The position numbers and the translations under genes were made by a program. Under the pieces are notes generated by a model. It was not told the origin of the DNA. It did no database searches and saw nothing but the letters and a program-made list of their open reading frames with translations. Shown here one piece after another: positions 18,445 through 26,906 of a stretch of DNA of 64,000 nt (positions within the stretch are counted from its first letter, which is position 1; the number at the start of each line of letters is the position of its first letter). This DNA is from Opitutia bacterium (GTDB taxonomy: Bacteria; Verrucomicrobiota; Verrucomicrobiia; Opitutales; Opitutaceae): the NCBI GenBank assembly GCA_947453695.1, contig CANGHW010000016.1:1-64000 (forward strand), given 5' to 3'.

Positions 18445-19998
18445 ATGCCTTCGCCCCGTCGCTCCGTCCTCTTTTGTCTCGGCCTCACGCTCAGCCTCGC
18501 CGTCTCCACCGCCTCAGCCGCCGCCGCGTCGCTCCAAGAGAAGGTCCGCTCGTGGCGCGTTGCGCAGGAGAGCACGCTGATCGACGAGTATCGCGCCTTC
18601 GTCGCCCTGCCCAATGTCACGATCGACCGCGCCGGCATCCAGCGCAACGCCGACTTCATCCTCGCGATGATGCAGCGCCGCGGCATCGACGCCCGCCTCC
18701 TCACCGTCGCCACACCCAACGCCAACCCCGTCGTCTACGGCGAGGTCAACGTCCCCGGCGCCACCCGCACGCTCATGCTCTACGCGCATTTTGACGGACA
18801 GCCCGTCAACCCCGCGAAGTGGGCACCCGGCTGGGAGCCGTTTAATCCGAAATTCGCCACCGCGCCCGCCGAGCAGGGCGGCAAGCTCATCGAATCGTGG
18901 AAATCCGGCGACCGCGTCGATCCGTCATGGCGCCTCACCGGTCGCGGCAGCGCCGACGACAAGGCCGGCGTCATGGCCCTCCTCAACGCCTACGCCGGCC
19001 TCACCGCCGCCGGCGCCAAGCCTTCCGTGAATCTGAAATTCCTCTTCGACGGCGAAGAGGAGATCGGCTCCCCTCGACTCGCCGAACTCATCACGCAGCA
19101 CCGCGACCGCCTCCGCGCCGATCTCTGGGTGATCCTCGACGGCCCCAGCCATCCCAGCGGACGCAAGACCGTCGGCTTCGGCGTGCGTGGCGACGTCAAC
19201 CTCCACCTCACCGTCTTCGGCGCCAAGCGTCCGCTCCATAGTGGCAACTACGGCAACTGGGCCCCCAATCCGGCCTGGGCCCTCGTCCGCCTGCTCGCCA
19301 CCATGAAGGACGACGAGGGCCGCGTCCTCATCCCCGGCTTCTACGACGACATCGCCCCGCTTACGCCACCCGAGCAGCGCGCCCTCGCCGCAATCCCCTC
19401 CATTGAAGAGCCGTTGCGCCGCGAGCTCGGCCTCGCTCGCACTGAGAAGCCCGGCCGCACGCTCTTCGAGGGCTTCACGCTCCCCACCCTCAATATCAAT
19501 GGCATCTTCTCCGCCGACGTCGGTCCACAGGCCGCCAACATCATCCCGAGCATCGCCCGCGCCACCCTTGATCTCCGCCTCGTCCTCGGCAACGACGTCC
19601 AGCGCCAGCTCGGCAAGGTCATCGCCCACATCAAGGCCCAGGGCTGGCACGTCCTCGACCGCGATCCCACCGACGCCGAGCGCGCCGAGTTCCCCAAGCT
19701 CATCCGCCTCGACACCAAGTCCGCCGGCAACAATGCCCAGCGCACCCCCTTGGAGGCCCCGCTGCCGCGCGCCGTCGCCGCCGCCGTGCAGTCCACCGTC
19801 GACTACCCCGTCGTGCTCATGCCCACCCTCGGTGGCACGCTCCCGCTCATCGTGATCGAGCAAATGCTCGGCACGCAGCTCATCAGCGTCCCAATCGTCA
19901 ATGCCGACAACAACCAGCACGCCGAAAACGAAAACGTGCAGGTGCAGTTCCTTTGGGACGGCATCGAGACCTACGCCGCGATCATGACGAGTTTGTAA
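18445..19998 (+). CDS. Exported M20-family metallopeptidase
   Basis: This 517-residue protein belongs to the M20/M25/M40 peptidase family, di-zinc enzymes that hydrolyse dipeptides, acylated amino acids or similar amide substrates. A signal peptide (SVLFCLGLTLSLAVSTASA) directs it out of the cytoplasm. Metal and catalytic landmarks are YAHFDGQP (His and Asp), the GRGSADDKAG block, and FDGEEEIGSP with the catalytic Glu pair. The lid/dimerisation segment follows with HSGNYGNWAPNP. The exact substrate cannot be told. It is divergent from recQ, with 89 bases between starts. Confidence 0.92.
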   Translation: MPSPRRSVLFCLGLTLSLAVSTASAAAASLQEKVRSWRVAQESTLIDEYRAFVALPNVTIDRAGIQRNADFILAMMQRRGIDARLLTVATPNANPVVYGEVNVPGATRTLMLYAHFDGQPVNPAKWAPGWEPFNPKFATAPAEQGGKLIESWKSGDRVDPSWRLTGRGSADDKAGVMALLNAYAGLTAAGAKPSVNLKFLFDGEEEIGSPRLAELITQHRDRLRADLWVILDGPSHPSGRKTVGFGVRGDVNLHLTVFGAKRPLHSGNYGNWAPNPAWALVRLLATMKDDEGRVLIPGFYDDIAPLTPPEQRALAAIPSIEEPLRRELGLARTEKPGRTLFEGFTLPTLNINGIFSADVGPQAANIIPSIARATLDLRLVLGNDVQRQLGKVIAHIKAQGWHVLDRDPTDAERAEFPKLIRLDTKSAGNNAQRTPLEAPLPRAVAAAVQSTVDYPVVLMPTLGGTLPLIVIEQMLGTQLISVPIVNADNNQHAENENVQVQFLWDGIETYAAIMTSL

Positions 19999-20059
19999 TC
20001 TCGGATACCCGTTCCGCGCACAACCTCGCCGCGTGGTGCACGTCCTGCTGGCACCACGT

Positions 20060-22672
20060 ATGATTCTCTCTCGCCTCCGCGGCCTGTCCGCCACCGCCGC
20101 GCTGCTGGCCTGCGCTTCCGCCGCCTCTGGCGCCGAAGCTGCGCCCACCAATCCCGCGCCCAAGCCGCCGGCCGACGCCCCTGTCACGCTGCAAAAAGTT
20201 GAGGTCAAGGAACAGGCCACCGGCGCCGAGGCCTCGTTTGCCGGCAAAGCCGCCACCGACTCCCTCGTTGAAACCGTCTCCGGCGCCGCGCTCAAGAATC
20301 CCAACGCCCAGACCAGCACCGATCTCCTCAAGGATGTCTCCGGCGTCTCCGTCAACAAGGGCGCCGACGGCTCGTCCAAAGTCTCCGTCCGCGGCCTCGA
20401 CCAGCGGCTGCTCCGTATCACCGTCGACGGCCAGCGCCAGGGCGGCGCCGGCAACGCCCTCGACAGCATCCCGCCCGAGATCGTCCAGTCCCTCGAGGTC
20501 ACCAAGTCCTTCACGCCCGACATGGAGGCCGACGCCGTCGGCGGCGTCATCAACGTCAACACCGGCGGAAATGTCATCAAAAACGCCTACGAGCAGGGCC
20601 GCCACCAGCTCTCATTCAACGCCCTCGAGCCCCGCCTCGGCACGCGCAACAGCCTCACGCTCGCCCGGCCGTTTCGTTTTCTCGCCGAAAAGCCCAACGC
20701 CAGCGTGCTCCTGACGTCGAGTTTCGAAGATGCCTACAAGCGCCGCGAGCGCGTCTCCACGCGCCGCGAGTGGCCCGCGCAGGTGTCGCCCGGTCCCGCG
20801 CCGTTCACCGCACAGGCCATTCCCGTGCTTACGCAGCCGCTCATCGAGTCCACCCTCGAACACCGCCAGCGCACTGGCCTCGTCGCCAATGCCGACGCCC
20901 GCCTCGGCGAGACTGCCCTCTTCGTCCGCGCCAACCTCAGCCGCGACTGGGCCAACCGCAATCGCGACTACGACGACACCAATCCCGCCGCCGGCACGCC
21001 CGTCGCCCTCACGCCCACCAGCGCCACCTTCTCTGGCGTCACCCTCAGCCGGCGCAACCAGCAGCAGGTCTCCCAACGCGACGCCGCCAATTTCTCCGTC
21101 GGCGGCAAAACCCACGTCGGCCACGCCGACCTCGACGCCACCCTCGCCTACACGCGCACGCACGAGTCCGAGCCGCGCACCCTCGACAGCGGAGCCCGCA
21201 CCGACCGCACCTACCGCGTGAGCTACGACCTCGCGCCCAACGCCTTCGCACCCGTCTACACCCGCCGCGACGAAACCAACGCCGCCGATCTCACCAGCGG
21301 CGATGACCCCGCCCGCTACCGCGTCGACTACCTACAGATCGCCCACAGCGATCTGCGCGACGAGGAGATGTCCGCGAAGTTCAACGCCAAGCTTTCCCGC
21401 GGCGGTTCGACCGCCAAGGCCGACGACTACATGAAGTTCGGCGGCAAGCTCCAGCAACGCCACCGCGTCGCCAACCTCGACCGCGACGTCTACGGCGCCG
21501 GCTCCACTCCGCGCACGCTCGCCGGCCTCGTCGGCACACCTTGGGTCGCCCTCAAGACCGTCGGCTATGCCTTCGGCTCAGTGCCCAGCGGCCGCGCCCT
21601 CGCCGACCTCCTCTCCGCCTCCCCCGGTGCGCTCAAGCTCGACCCGACCCAGACCCTCATCAACTCCAGTGGCGGCGACTACACCGCGACCGAGACCGTC
21701 GGAGCGGCCTACGGCATGGGTCGCGTGCGCCTCGGTGAAACCTGGACGCTCCTCGGCGGCGCCCGCGTCGAGGACACTCGCATCACCTCCAAGGCCAACC
21801 AGATGAACTTCGACGCCACGGGCCGCCTCACCGGCTTCACGCCCGCCCATGCCGTCAACGACTACACCGAGTTTCTCCCCGGCCTGCACCTCCGCCACGA
21901 GCCCAAGCCCGGTCTCCTTTTCCGCGGTTCAATCACGCGCTCCCTCTCCCGGCCCAACTACGCCGACGTCGCGCCCTACCGCACGCTCAGCTTCATCGAT
22001 CACCGCAGCCGCGTCGGCAATCCCGGCCTCCAGCCCTACCAGGCCACCAATTTCGATTTCTCGATTGATCGCTACAGCGACAAACACGGCCTCTTCTCGC
22101 TCGCGCTCTTCTACAAGAAAATCGACCACTTCATCGCCGATGCGCAGGACCCCGTGCAAGTCGGCAATCTCGGCCAATTCATCGAATTCCGCCGCATCAA
22201 CGGCGACTCCGCCCTCGCCATGGGTCTCGAGGCCAACTGGCAGAGTCCCACGTGGGAACTCCCTTCCACCCTCGGGCGCGGCTCCGTCGTCGCCAACTAC
22301 AGCTACAACCACGGCGAGGCCCACTACCCCACCCGCCCCGGCGAGAAATTTCCGCTGCCCGATCAGGTGATCTACCAGGGCTCACTCTCCTTCCACGTCG
22401 AGCGGAAGAGCCTCACCCTCGACTGGTCGATGCGCTACAAAACCAAGTGGTGGGAAGACCTGATCGCCCCCGGCTTCGACAACTACCTCAAGGGCGCTTG
22501 GGACGCCGAGATCAGCGGCGCCTACAAGCTCGGCAAAGATACCCGCGTCACGGCCGGCATCACCAATCTCCTCAATCTCCCCGTGCGCCACTACGCCGGC
22601 TCGCTCTCTCGCATGAACGATTCGCAGCGCAATGGCATCGATTTCGCCGCCGGCGTGCAGTGGAAGCTCTGA
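20060..22672 (+). CDS. TonB-dependent receptor
   Basis: This 870-residue outer-membrane receptor has a signal peptide ending near ASGAEA. The plug follows with SVRGLDQRLLRITVDGQ and VGGVINVNTGG, and the rest is beta-barrel ending in ...FAAGVQWKL. It lacks the N-terminal carboxypeptidase-like domain found in the later paralogues at 55.2 and 59.6 kb. The ligand is unknown. Its neighbours, a GH28 enzyme convergent from downstream and an M20 peptidase upstream, do not settle whether it takes up a saccharide, a peptide or a siderophore. The ATG at 20060 was chosen to start the signal peptide; 27 upstream bases are also open. Confidence 0.93.
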   Translation: MILSRLRGLSATAALLACASAASGAEAAPTNPAPKPPADAPVTLQKVEVKEQATGAEASFAGKAATDSLVETVSGAALKNPNAQTSTDLLKDVSGVSVNKGADGSSKVSVRGLDQRLLRITVDGQRQGGAGNALDSIPPEIVQSLEVTKSFTPDMEADAVGGVINVNTGGNVIKNAYEQGRHQLSFNALEPRLGTRNSLTLARPFRFLAEKPNASVLLTSSFEDAYKRRERVSTRREWPAQVSPGPAPFTAQAIPVLTQPLIESTLEHRQRTGLVANADARLGETALFVRANLSRDWANRNRDYDDTNPAAGTPVALTPTSATFSGVTLSRRNQQQVSQRDAANFSVGGKTHVGHADLDATLAYTRTHESEPRTLDSGARTDRTYRVSYDLAPNAFAPVYTRRDETNAADLTSGDDPARYRVDYLQIAHSDLRDEEMSAKFNAKLSRGGSTAKADDYMKFGGKLQQRHRVANLDRDVYGAGSTPRTLAGLVGTPWVALKTVGYAFGSVPSGRALADLLSASPGALKLDPTQTLINSSGGDYTATETVGAAYGMGRVRLGETWTLLGGARVEDTRITSKANQMNFDATGRLTGFTPAHAVNDYTEFLPGLHLRHEPKPGLLFRGSITRSLSRPNYADVAPYRTLSFIDHRSRVGNPGLQPYQATNFDFSIDRYSDKHGLFSLALFYKKIDHFIADAQDPVQVGNLGQFIEFRRINGDSALAMGLEANWQSPTWELPSTLGRGSVVANYSYNHGEAHYPTRPGEKFPLPDQVIYQGSLSFHVERKSLTLDWSMRYKTKWWEDLIAPGFDNYLKGAWDAEISGAYKLGKDTRVTAGITNLLNLPVRHYAGSLSRMNDSQRNGIDFAAGVQWKL

Positions 22673-22705
22673 GCTGACCAACTCCGCGGACTCCCGCCTG
22701 CGCGC

Positions 22706-24019
22706 TCAATGCGAGGGCGGCGGCGGAGCCGCCAGCACCGCGGGCAGCACCCACGGCTTGCCGTTCACGTTCACATTTTTCACCACGAGGTTTTCCGTCG
22801 GCCCGAGCGCGAACTTCTCGTCCGCCAGCTTCACGTCGATGTTCTCCAGGGTAATGTCGCGCAACGTGTCGCCCGGATTGCCGCGCAGGGTGCCGAGCGA
22901 GCGATACGCGCCGCGCACGTTGCGAAGCGTGACATTATTCACCGTGCGCTTCGGCGCGGGCTGGCCCTTCAAGTCGAAAAACTGCGTCCACGGCGCGACG
23001 TTCAACAGGCGCCCGGCGCCTTTCAGCGTGATGCCGTCCATTGTGATGTTTTCGTAGTGCTGCGGGGTGTCAGGCCGGAGCTTGAGGGTGAGCAAGGTCG
23101 CGCTGCCGGACATCGTGCAATTGCGCACGGTCACATTCCGAATCGTCGTCGCCTCGCTGCCGCAAGTGATGAGGCCATTGCCGTCACCGCACTCCACGTC
23201 TTCGACGAGGATGTTCTCCACCGGCGGACTGTCGGCGTCCTTGTCCGCGAAGGGCCCCTTGCTGCCTTTCAGCGCGATATTGTCGTCGTTAGTCGAGATG
23301 TAGCAGCGGCGAATTGTGACATTCTGCGAGCTGTCCACGTCGATGCCGTCGGTGCTGGGACCGCGAATGTTTTTCGCCGCCGCGCTCGGAATCGTGATGC
23401 GCAGTCCGTCGATCACGACGTCGCGGCAGCGGTAGAGATGCAGATTCCAGAAGCCCGAGTCCTGCAACGCCACGCCCTCGATCCGCACGTCGGCGCAGCG
23501 GTCGATGAACATCAGGCGAGGGCGCTCGACTTCGAGATTCGTGCACTTCGGGTTTTCTTTGCGGCGCTGCCAAAACGCCTCCCAGAAGGTCACGCCGTTG
23601 CCGTTGAGCACACCCTTGCCGCCGATGCGCACGCGCGTGAGGCCCTGCGCGTTCACGAGCGCCATGCGCCAGGGTTCAAAATGCCCTTCGATCCGCGTCT
23701 CGCGCTTCGGGTAGTCCGCGATGTCCGTCGATCCGAGCAGCACCGCGCCTTCGGCCAGCCAGAGTTCGACGCCATTCTTCAAGAAGATCGATCCGCTGCG
23801 GAAGGTGCCCGCCGGAATTTCCACCGTGCCACCGCCACCCGCTGCGGTGGCGTCGATCGCCTTTTGAATCGCGAGCGTGTTGAGCGTCGTGCCGTCGGCC
23901 ACAGCGCCATAGACGGTGATCGCCACGCGTTTCGCCTCGGCGGCGAAAGCGAGCAGCGCGGAAAGGAAGTAGACACCGGCTGGCGCCATCACGCGCCGGC
24001 CCCACGGGGAGATTTTCAT
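22706..24019 (-). CDS. Glycoside hydrolase family 28 (polygalacturonase-like)
   Basis: This 437-residue secreted right-handed beta-helix protein belongs to GH28, whose members hydrolyse pectic polymers such as polygalacturonate or rhamnogalacturonan. A signal peptide is followed by the family start VAITVYGAVADGTTLNTLAI. Active-site-like segments are STDGIDVDSS and STNDDNIALKG, with the adjacent aspartates. The usual GHG motif is replaced by GSEA, and the RIK region by LKLRP, as in divergent exo-acting or oligosaccharide-specific members. The start at 24019 is preceded by CTTACCTCCCG, with no Shine-Dalgarno. It points toward plant cell-wall saccharides as one substrate of the organism. Confidence 0.9.
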   Translation of the reverse strand: MKISPWGRRVMAPAGVYFLSALLAFAAEAKRVAITVYGAVADGTTLNTLAIQKAIDATAAGGGGTVEIPAGTFRSGSIFLKNGVELWLAEGAVLLGSTDIADYPKRETRIEGHFEPWRMALVNAQGLTRVRIGGKGVLNGNGVTFWEAFWQRRKENPKCTNLEVERPRLMFIDRCADVRIEGVALQDSGFWNLHLYRCRDVVIDGLRITIPSAAAKNIRGPSTDGIDVDSSQNVTIRRCYISTNDDNIALKGSKGPFADKDADSPPVENILVEDVECGDGNGLITCGSEATTIRNVTVRNCTMSGSATLLTLKLRPDTPQHYENITMDGITLKGAGRLLNVAPWTQFFDLKGQPAPKRTVNNVTLRNVRGAYRSLGTLRGNPGDTLRDITLENIDVKLADEKFALGPTENLVVKNVNVNGKPWVLPAVLAAPPPPSH

Positions 24020-24107
24020 CGGGAGGTAAGACGCCAGCCAAGGTCCGCCGATGCGAAAAGCAGACTGCCGGCACGTCAGACCGTCAGACGCTCCCGCCTG
24101 GCCGCGC

Positions 24108-25082
24108 TCACTTCGCGATCGTGCGCGGGTCGAGGCCCTTCCCGAGTTCGAACTTCGCACCGACCGCCGCCACCACCGCGTGGGCCCGATCCAGGCCGAG
24201 ATCCGCGCGCAGGCGGTAGACGACCTCGATGCCGGTGCAATGGGCGCCGAGGATGTTGTCCACGTCGAAGCCGCGCAATTTTTCGACCGTCCAGTTCAGC
24301 GTGTCTTCCTTCGCATTAAACAAATGCACGCCACCAATCAGCGCATGCACGCGCGCCGGCCGCACCGCCGTCCGGGCCTGTTCGATGGTGTTGATCACGC
24401 CGGCGTGGCCGCAACCGGTGAGCACCACGAGGCCCTGCGCCGTATCGAGCACGAGCGCCATGTCCTCGGGCAGGTTGTCCTCGGCCTCGCCCGTCGGGGT
24501 CGTCATGCGGCCGCTGCCGCTCCAGTTACGCTCGGGATATTTCCGCGGCACGGGTCCGGTGAGCCACACGCCGGGGTAAAGCTGCACGGGTTGCGTGTAG
24601 CTCACAAATTTTCCGCCCGTCGCCTCATATTCGCCTTTCAGCGCGACCATCGAGAGATCCTTTACCCGAGGCACGCCGCTGTTGCGGGGGTAAAACATCC
24701 CTTCGCCCACGTGGGTGTGGGCCAGCGCCGCGGGCGTCTTTTCCATCACCGATTTGCGCAGGGTCATGAATCCGCCCGTGTGATCCCAGTGCGAGTGACT
24801 CAAGATCACGTCCGGCACCGTCGTGAGGTCGACGCTGAGCGAGCGCGCGTTCTTCAGCACGACGTCGGTCTTGGCGCCGGTGTCGAATAGAATGCGATGC
24901 CCGTCCACTTCCACCAGCGCCGCGAAGCCCCACTCGCCGAGTTCGTCGCCGTCCGCGAGCATCGTTGAGAGCACGGTGATCTTGAGCGCCTGCACACGCG
25001 CGCCGTCCGCGGCGCGGGCCGTCGCCAGCGCTGCCCAGCTCATGAGTCCCATCGCAACCAAAATTCGACCGAGGTTTCGCAT
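24108..25082 (-). CDS. Exported metallo-beta-lactamase-fold hydrolase (COG1237-like)
   Basis: This 324-residue MBL-fold metal-dependent hydrolase has a signal peptide (about 1-24). Metal ligands are seen in LSHSHWDHTGG, in TGCGHAGVIN and in LGAHCTG. The overall pattern (FDTGAKTDVVLKN, then IGGVHLF) matches the COG1237 branch named after the dihydropterin aminobenzene-phosphate synthase. Exported members probably have another role, so the biosynthetic name should not be taken literally. It is 88 bases upstream of the GH28 gene in the same direction. The start at 25082 removes a low-complexity extension overlapping the divergent sulfatase promoter. Confidence 0.87.
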   Translation of the reverse strand: MRNLGRILVAMGLMSWAALATARAADGARVQALKITVLSTMLADGDELGEWGFAALVEVDGHRILFDTGAKTDVVLKNARSLSVDLTTVPDVILSHSHWDHTGGFMTLRKSVMEKTPAALAHTHVGEGMFYPRNSGVPRVKDLSMVALKGEYEATGGKFVSYTQPVQLYPGVWLTGPVPRKYPERNWSGSGRMTTPTGEAEDNLPEDMALVLDTAQGLVVLTGCGHAGVINTIEQARTAVRPARVHALIGGVHLFNAKEDTLNWTVEKLRGFDVDNILGAHCTGIEVVYRLRADLGLDRAHAVVAAVGAKFELGKGLDPRTIAK

Positions 25083-25189
25083 GGCCCGCACACAAGCGGA
25101 TTTTCCCTCGCTGGCCAGCGCCAAGCCACCCGCCGCGGTTGACCTCGGCCTGCCCCTCGTCGTCACTCGGGGACCCCATTCCCTTCCCC

Positions 25190-26632
25190 ATGCGCCTGCT
25201 CCGCCTCTTCGTCACCGTCACGCTCCTCGTCACCGCCGGCGCACTGCGCGCCGCCGAGTCCGCCCGGCCCAACGTCCTCTTCATCGCCATCGACGACCTG
25301 CGCGACTGGGTCGGCTTCCTCCAAAAGAATCCCCAGACGCGCACGCCCAACATGGATCGCCTCGCGCAGCGCGGCACGATCTTCACGCGCGCCTATTGCG
25401 CCGCCCCGGTCTGCAATCCTTCCCGCGCCGCCCTCATGGCCGGTCTGCGGCCGTTCACCACCGGCGTTTACGAAAACAACAACGACTGGCGCACCGTCAT
25501 CGCCCCCGAGCGTCCACTGACCACGGCGTTTCGCAACGCCGGCTATTGGGTCGGCGGCGCAGGCAAGATCTACCACGAGGCTTACGCCCGCCCCAGCGAG
25601 TGGGATGACTACCTCGAGAAGGAGGGCAAGGGCCTCGCGAAACAAATCCCTTCCCCGCAGGCCAAGGACGACGGCGTCGGCGGCATCAAGTTCCAACCGC
25701 TCACCAACGACGACACCGCCCTCCCCGATTACCAGATCACCGACTACGGCGTCGCCGCCCTCGGCCGCAAACACGACAAGCCGTTCTTCCTCGCCGTCGG
25801 CCTGCACAAGCCGCACATGCCGTGGAACGTCCCGCAGAAATACTACGATCTCTTCCCCGTCGACCAGATCGTCCTCCCGCCCTACCTCGCCAACGACCTC
25901 GACGACGTCCCGCCCGCCGGCGTGAAAATGGCCAAGCCCAACGGCGATCACGCCGCCATGGTGAGATCCGGCCGCTGGAAGGAGGCCGTCCAGGCCTACC
26001 TCGCCTCCATCGCCTACACCGACATGAACATCGGCCGGCTGCTGGATGCCCTCGATAAATCCGCCTACCGCGACAACACCATCGTCTGCCTCTGGGGCGA
26101 CCACGGCTGGCACCTCGGTGAGAAAGACCACTGGCGCAAATTCGCCCTCTGGGAAGAAGCCACCCGCGCCCCGCTCATCTGGATTGCACCCGGCGTGACC
26201 AAGCCCGGCACCACCTGCGACCGCCCCGTCGACTTCATGACCATTTACCCGACGCTCACCGATCTCTGCGGTATCCCCACGCCGAAGCACGTCGAGGGCT
26301 CCAGCCTCCGCTCCCTCCTCGTCGATCCCGCGTCCGCCTGGAGCCAACCCGCCGTCACCACCTACCGGTTCAAAAACCACGCCGTCCGCGTCGAGGGCTG
26401 GCGCTACATCCGCTACGAAAACGGCGACGAAGAACTCTACAACGAGGTCACCGATCCCAACGAGTGGAAGAACCTCGCCCGCGATCCCGCCTTCGCGGCG
26501 AAAAAGGCCGAGCTCGCCAAGCTCCTGCCGACCCACGACCACATCGACATCGGCGGCCGCGCGGGCGCCGGCGCCGAGGACTTCGGCGACAACGCCGGCA
26601 AGAAGAAGGGCAAGCGCAAGCAGGCCAACTAA
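25190..26632 (+). CDS. Exported sulfatase (iduronate-2-sulfatase-like)
   Basis: This 480-residue formylglycine-dependent sulfatase has a signal peptide ending at ALRAAE. The N-terminal metal site is NVLFIAIDDLRDW. The maturation motif is CNPSR with Cys75 as the residue converted to formylglycine. Other landmarks are PHMPWNVPQKYY and LWGDHGWHLGEKDHW. These features match the iduronate-2-sulfatase-like group of family S1. The C-terminal 40 residues end in a basic tail (KKKGKRKQAN). It removes sulfate esters from carbohydrates in the periplasm or at the cell surface. The gene needs an anaerobic or aerobic maturase encoded elsewhere; none is in this window. Confidence 0.95.
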   Translation: MRLLRLFVTVTLLVTAGALRAAESARPNVLFIAIDDLRDWVGFLQKNPQTRTPNMDRLAQRGTIFTRAYCAAPVCNPSRAALMAGLRPFTTGVYENNNDWRTVIAPERPLTTAFRNAGYWVGGAGKIYHEAYARPSEWDDYLEKEGKGLAKQIPSPQAKDDGVGGIKFQPLTNDDTALPDYQITDYGVAALGRKHDKPFFLAVGLHKPHMPWNVPQKYYDLFPVDQIVLPPYLANDLDDVPPAGVKMAKPNGDHAAMVRSGRWKEAVQAYLASIAYTDMNIGRLLDALDKSAYRDNTIVCLWGDHGWHLGEKDHWRKFALWEEATRAPLIWIAPGVTKPGTTCDRPVDFMTIYPTLTDLCGIPTPKHVEGSSLRSLLVDPASAWSQPAVTTYRFKNHAVRVEGWRYIRYENGDEELYNEVTDPNEWKNLARDPAFAAKKAELAKLLPTHDHIDIGGRAGAGAEDFGDNAGKKKGKRKQAN

Positions 26633-26647
26633 GCCGCCGGCGCGCAC

Positions 26648-26717
26648 GTAGCCCGGAGCTTCAGCCCGGGCTCAGGACCCTCGGTCGCTCACAGCCCCGG
26701 CAAAAGCTCCGGGCTAC
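26648..26717. repeat. REP-like palindromic repeat (GTAGCCCGGAGCTT family)
   Basis: A 14-base arm GTAGCCCGGAGCTT at 26648-26661 is matched exactly by its complement AAGCTCCGGGCTAC at 26704-26717, with a nested AGCCCGG/CCCGGGCT hairpin inside. It sits 15 bases after the sulfatase stop. The element looks like a member of a dispersed intergenic palindrome family and could also end transcription, but there is no T-run. Confidence 0.75.
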
Positions 26718-26906
26718 ACCCCGCGGTCGCATCGTCTCCAGTCCGCGCACTTTTTCGCCAACCTCACCCGGCCCCACGCGTCTGGCGCCGCACGTGCGCC
26801 TGTTTTGGTCCTCGCCCCGCCGCGCCGCCGTCCGCTACGAATTTCCTCTCACTCTTCTTCCCCTCGCGACCGACACCGGCTCGCTTCCCCTGCCCTCCTT
26901 TCCTTC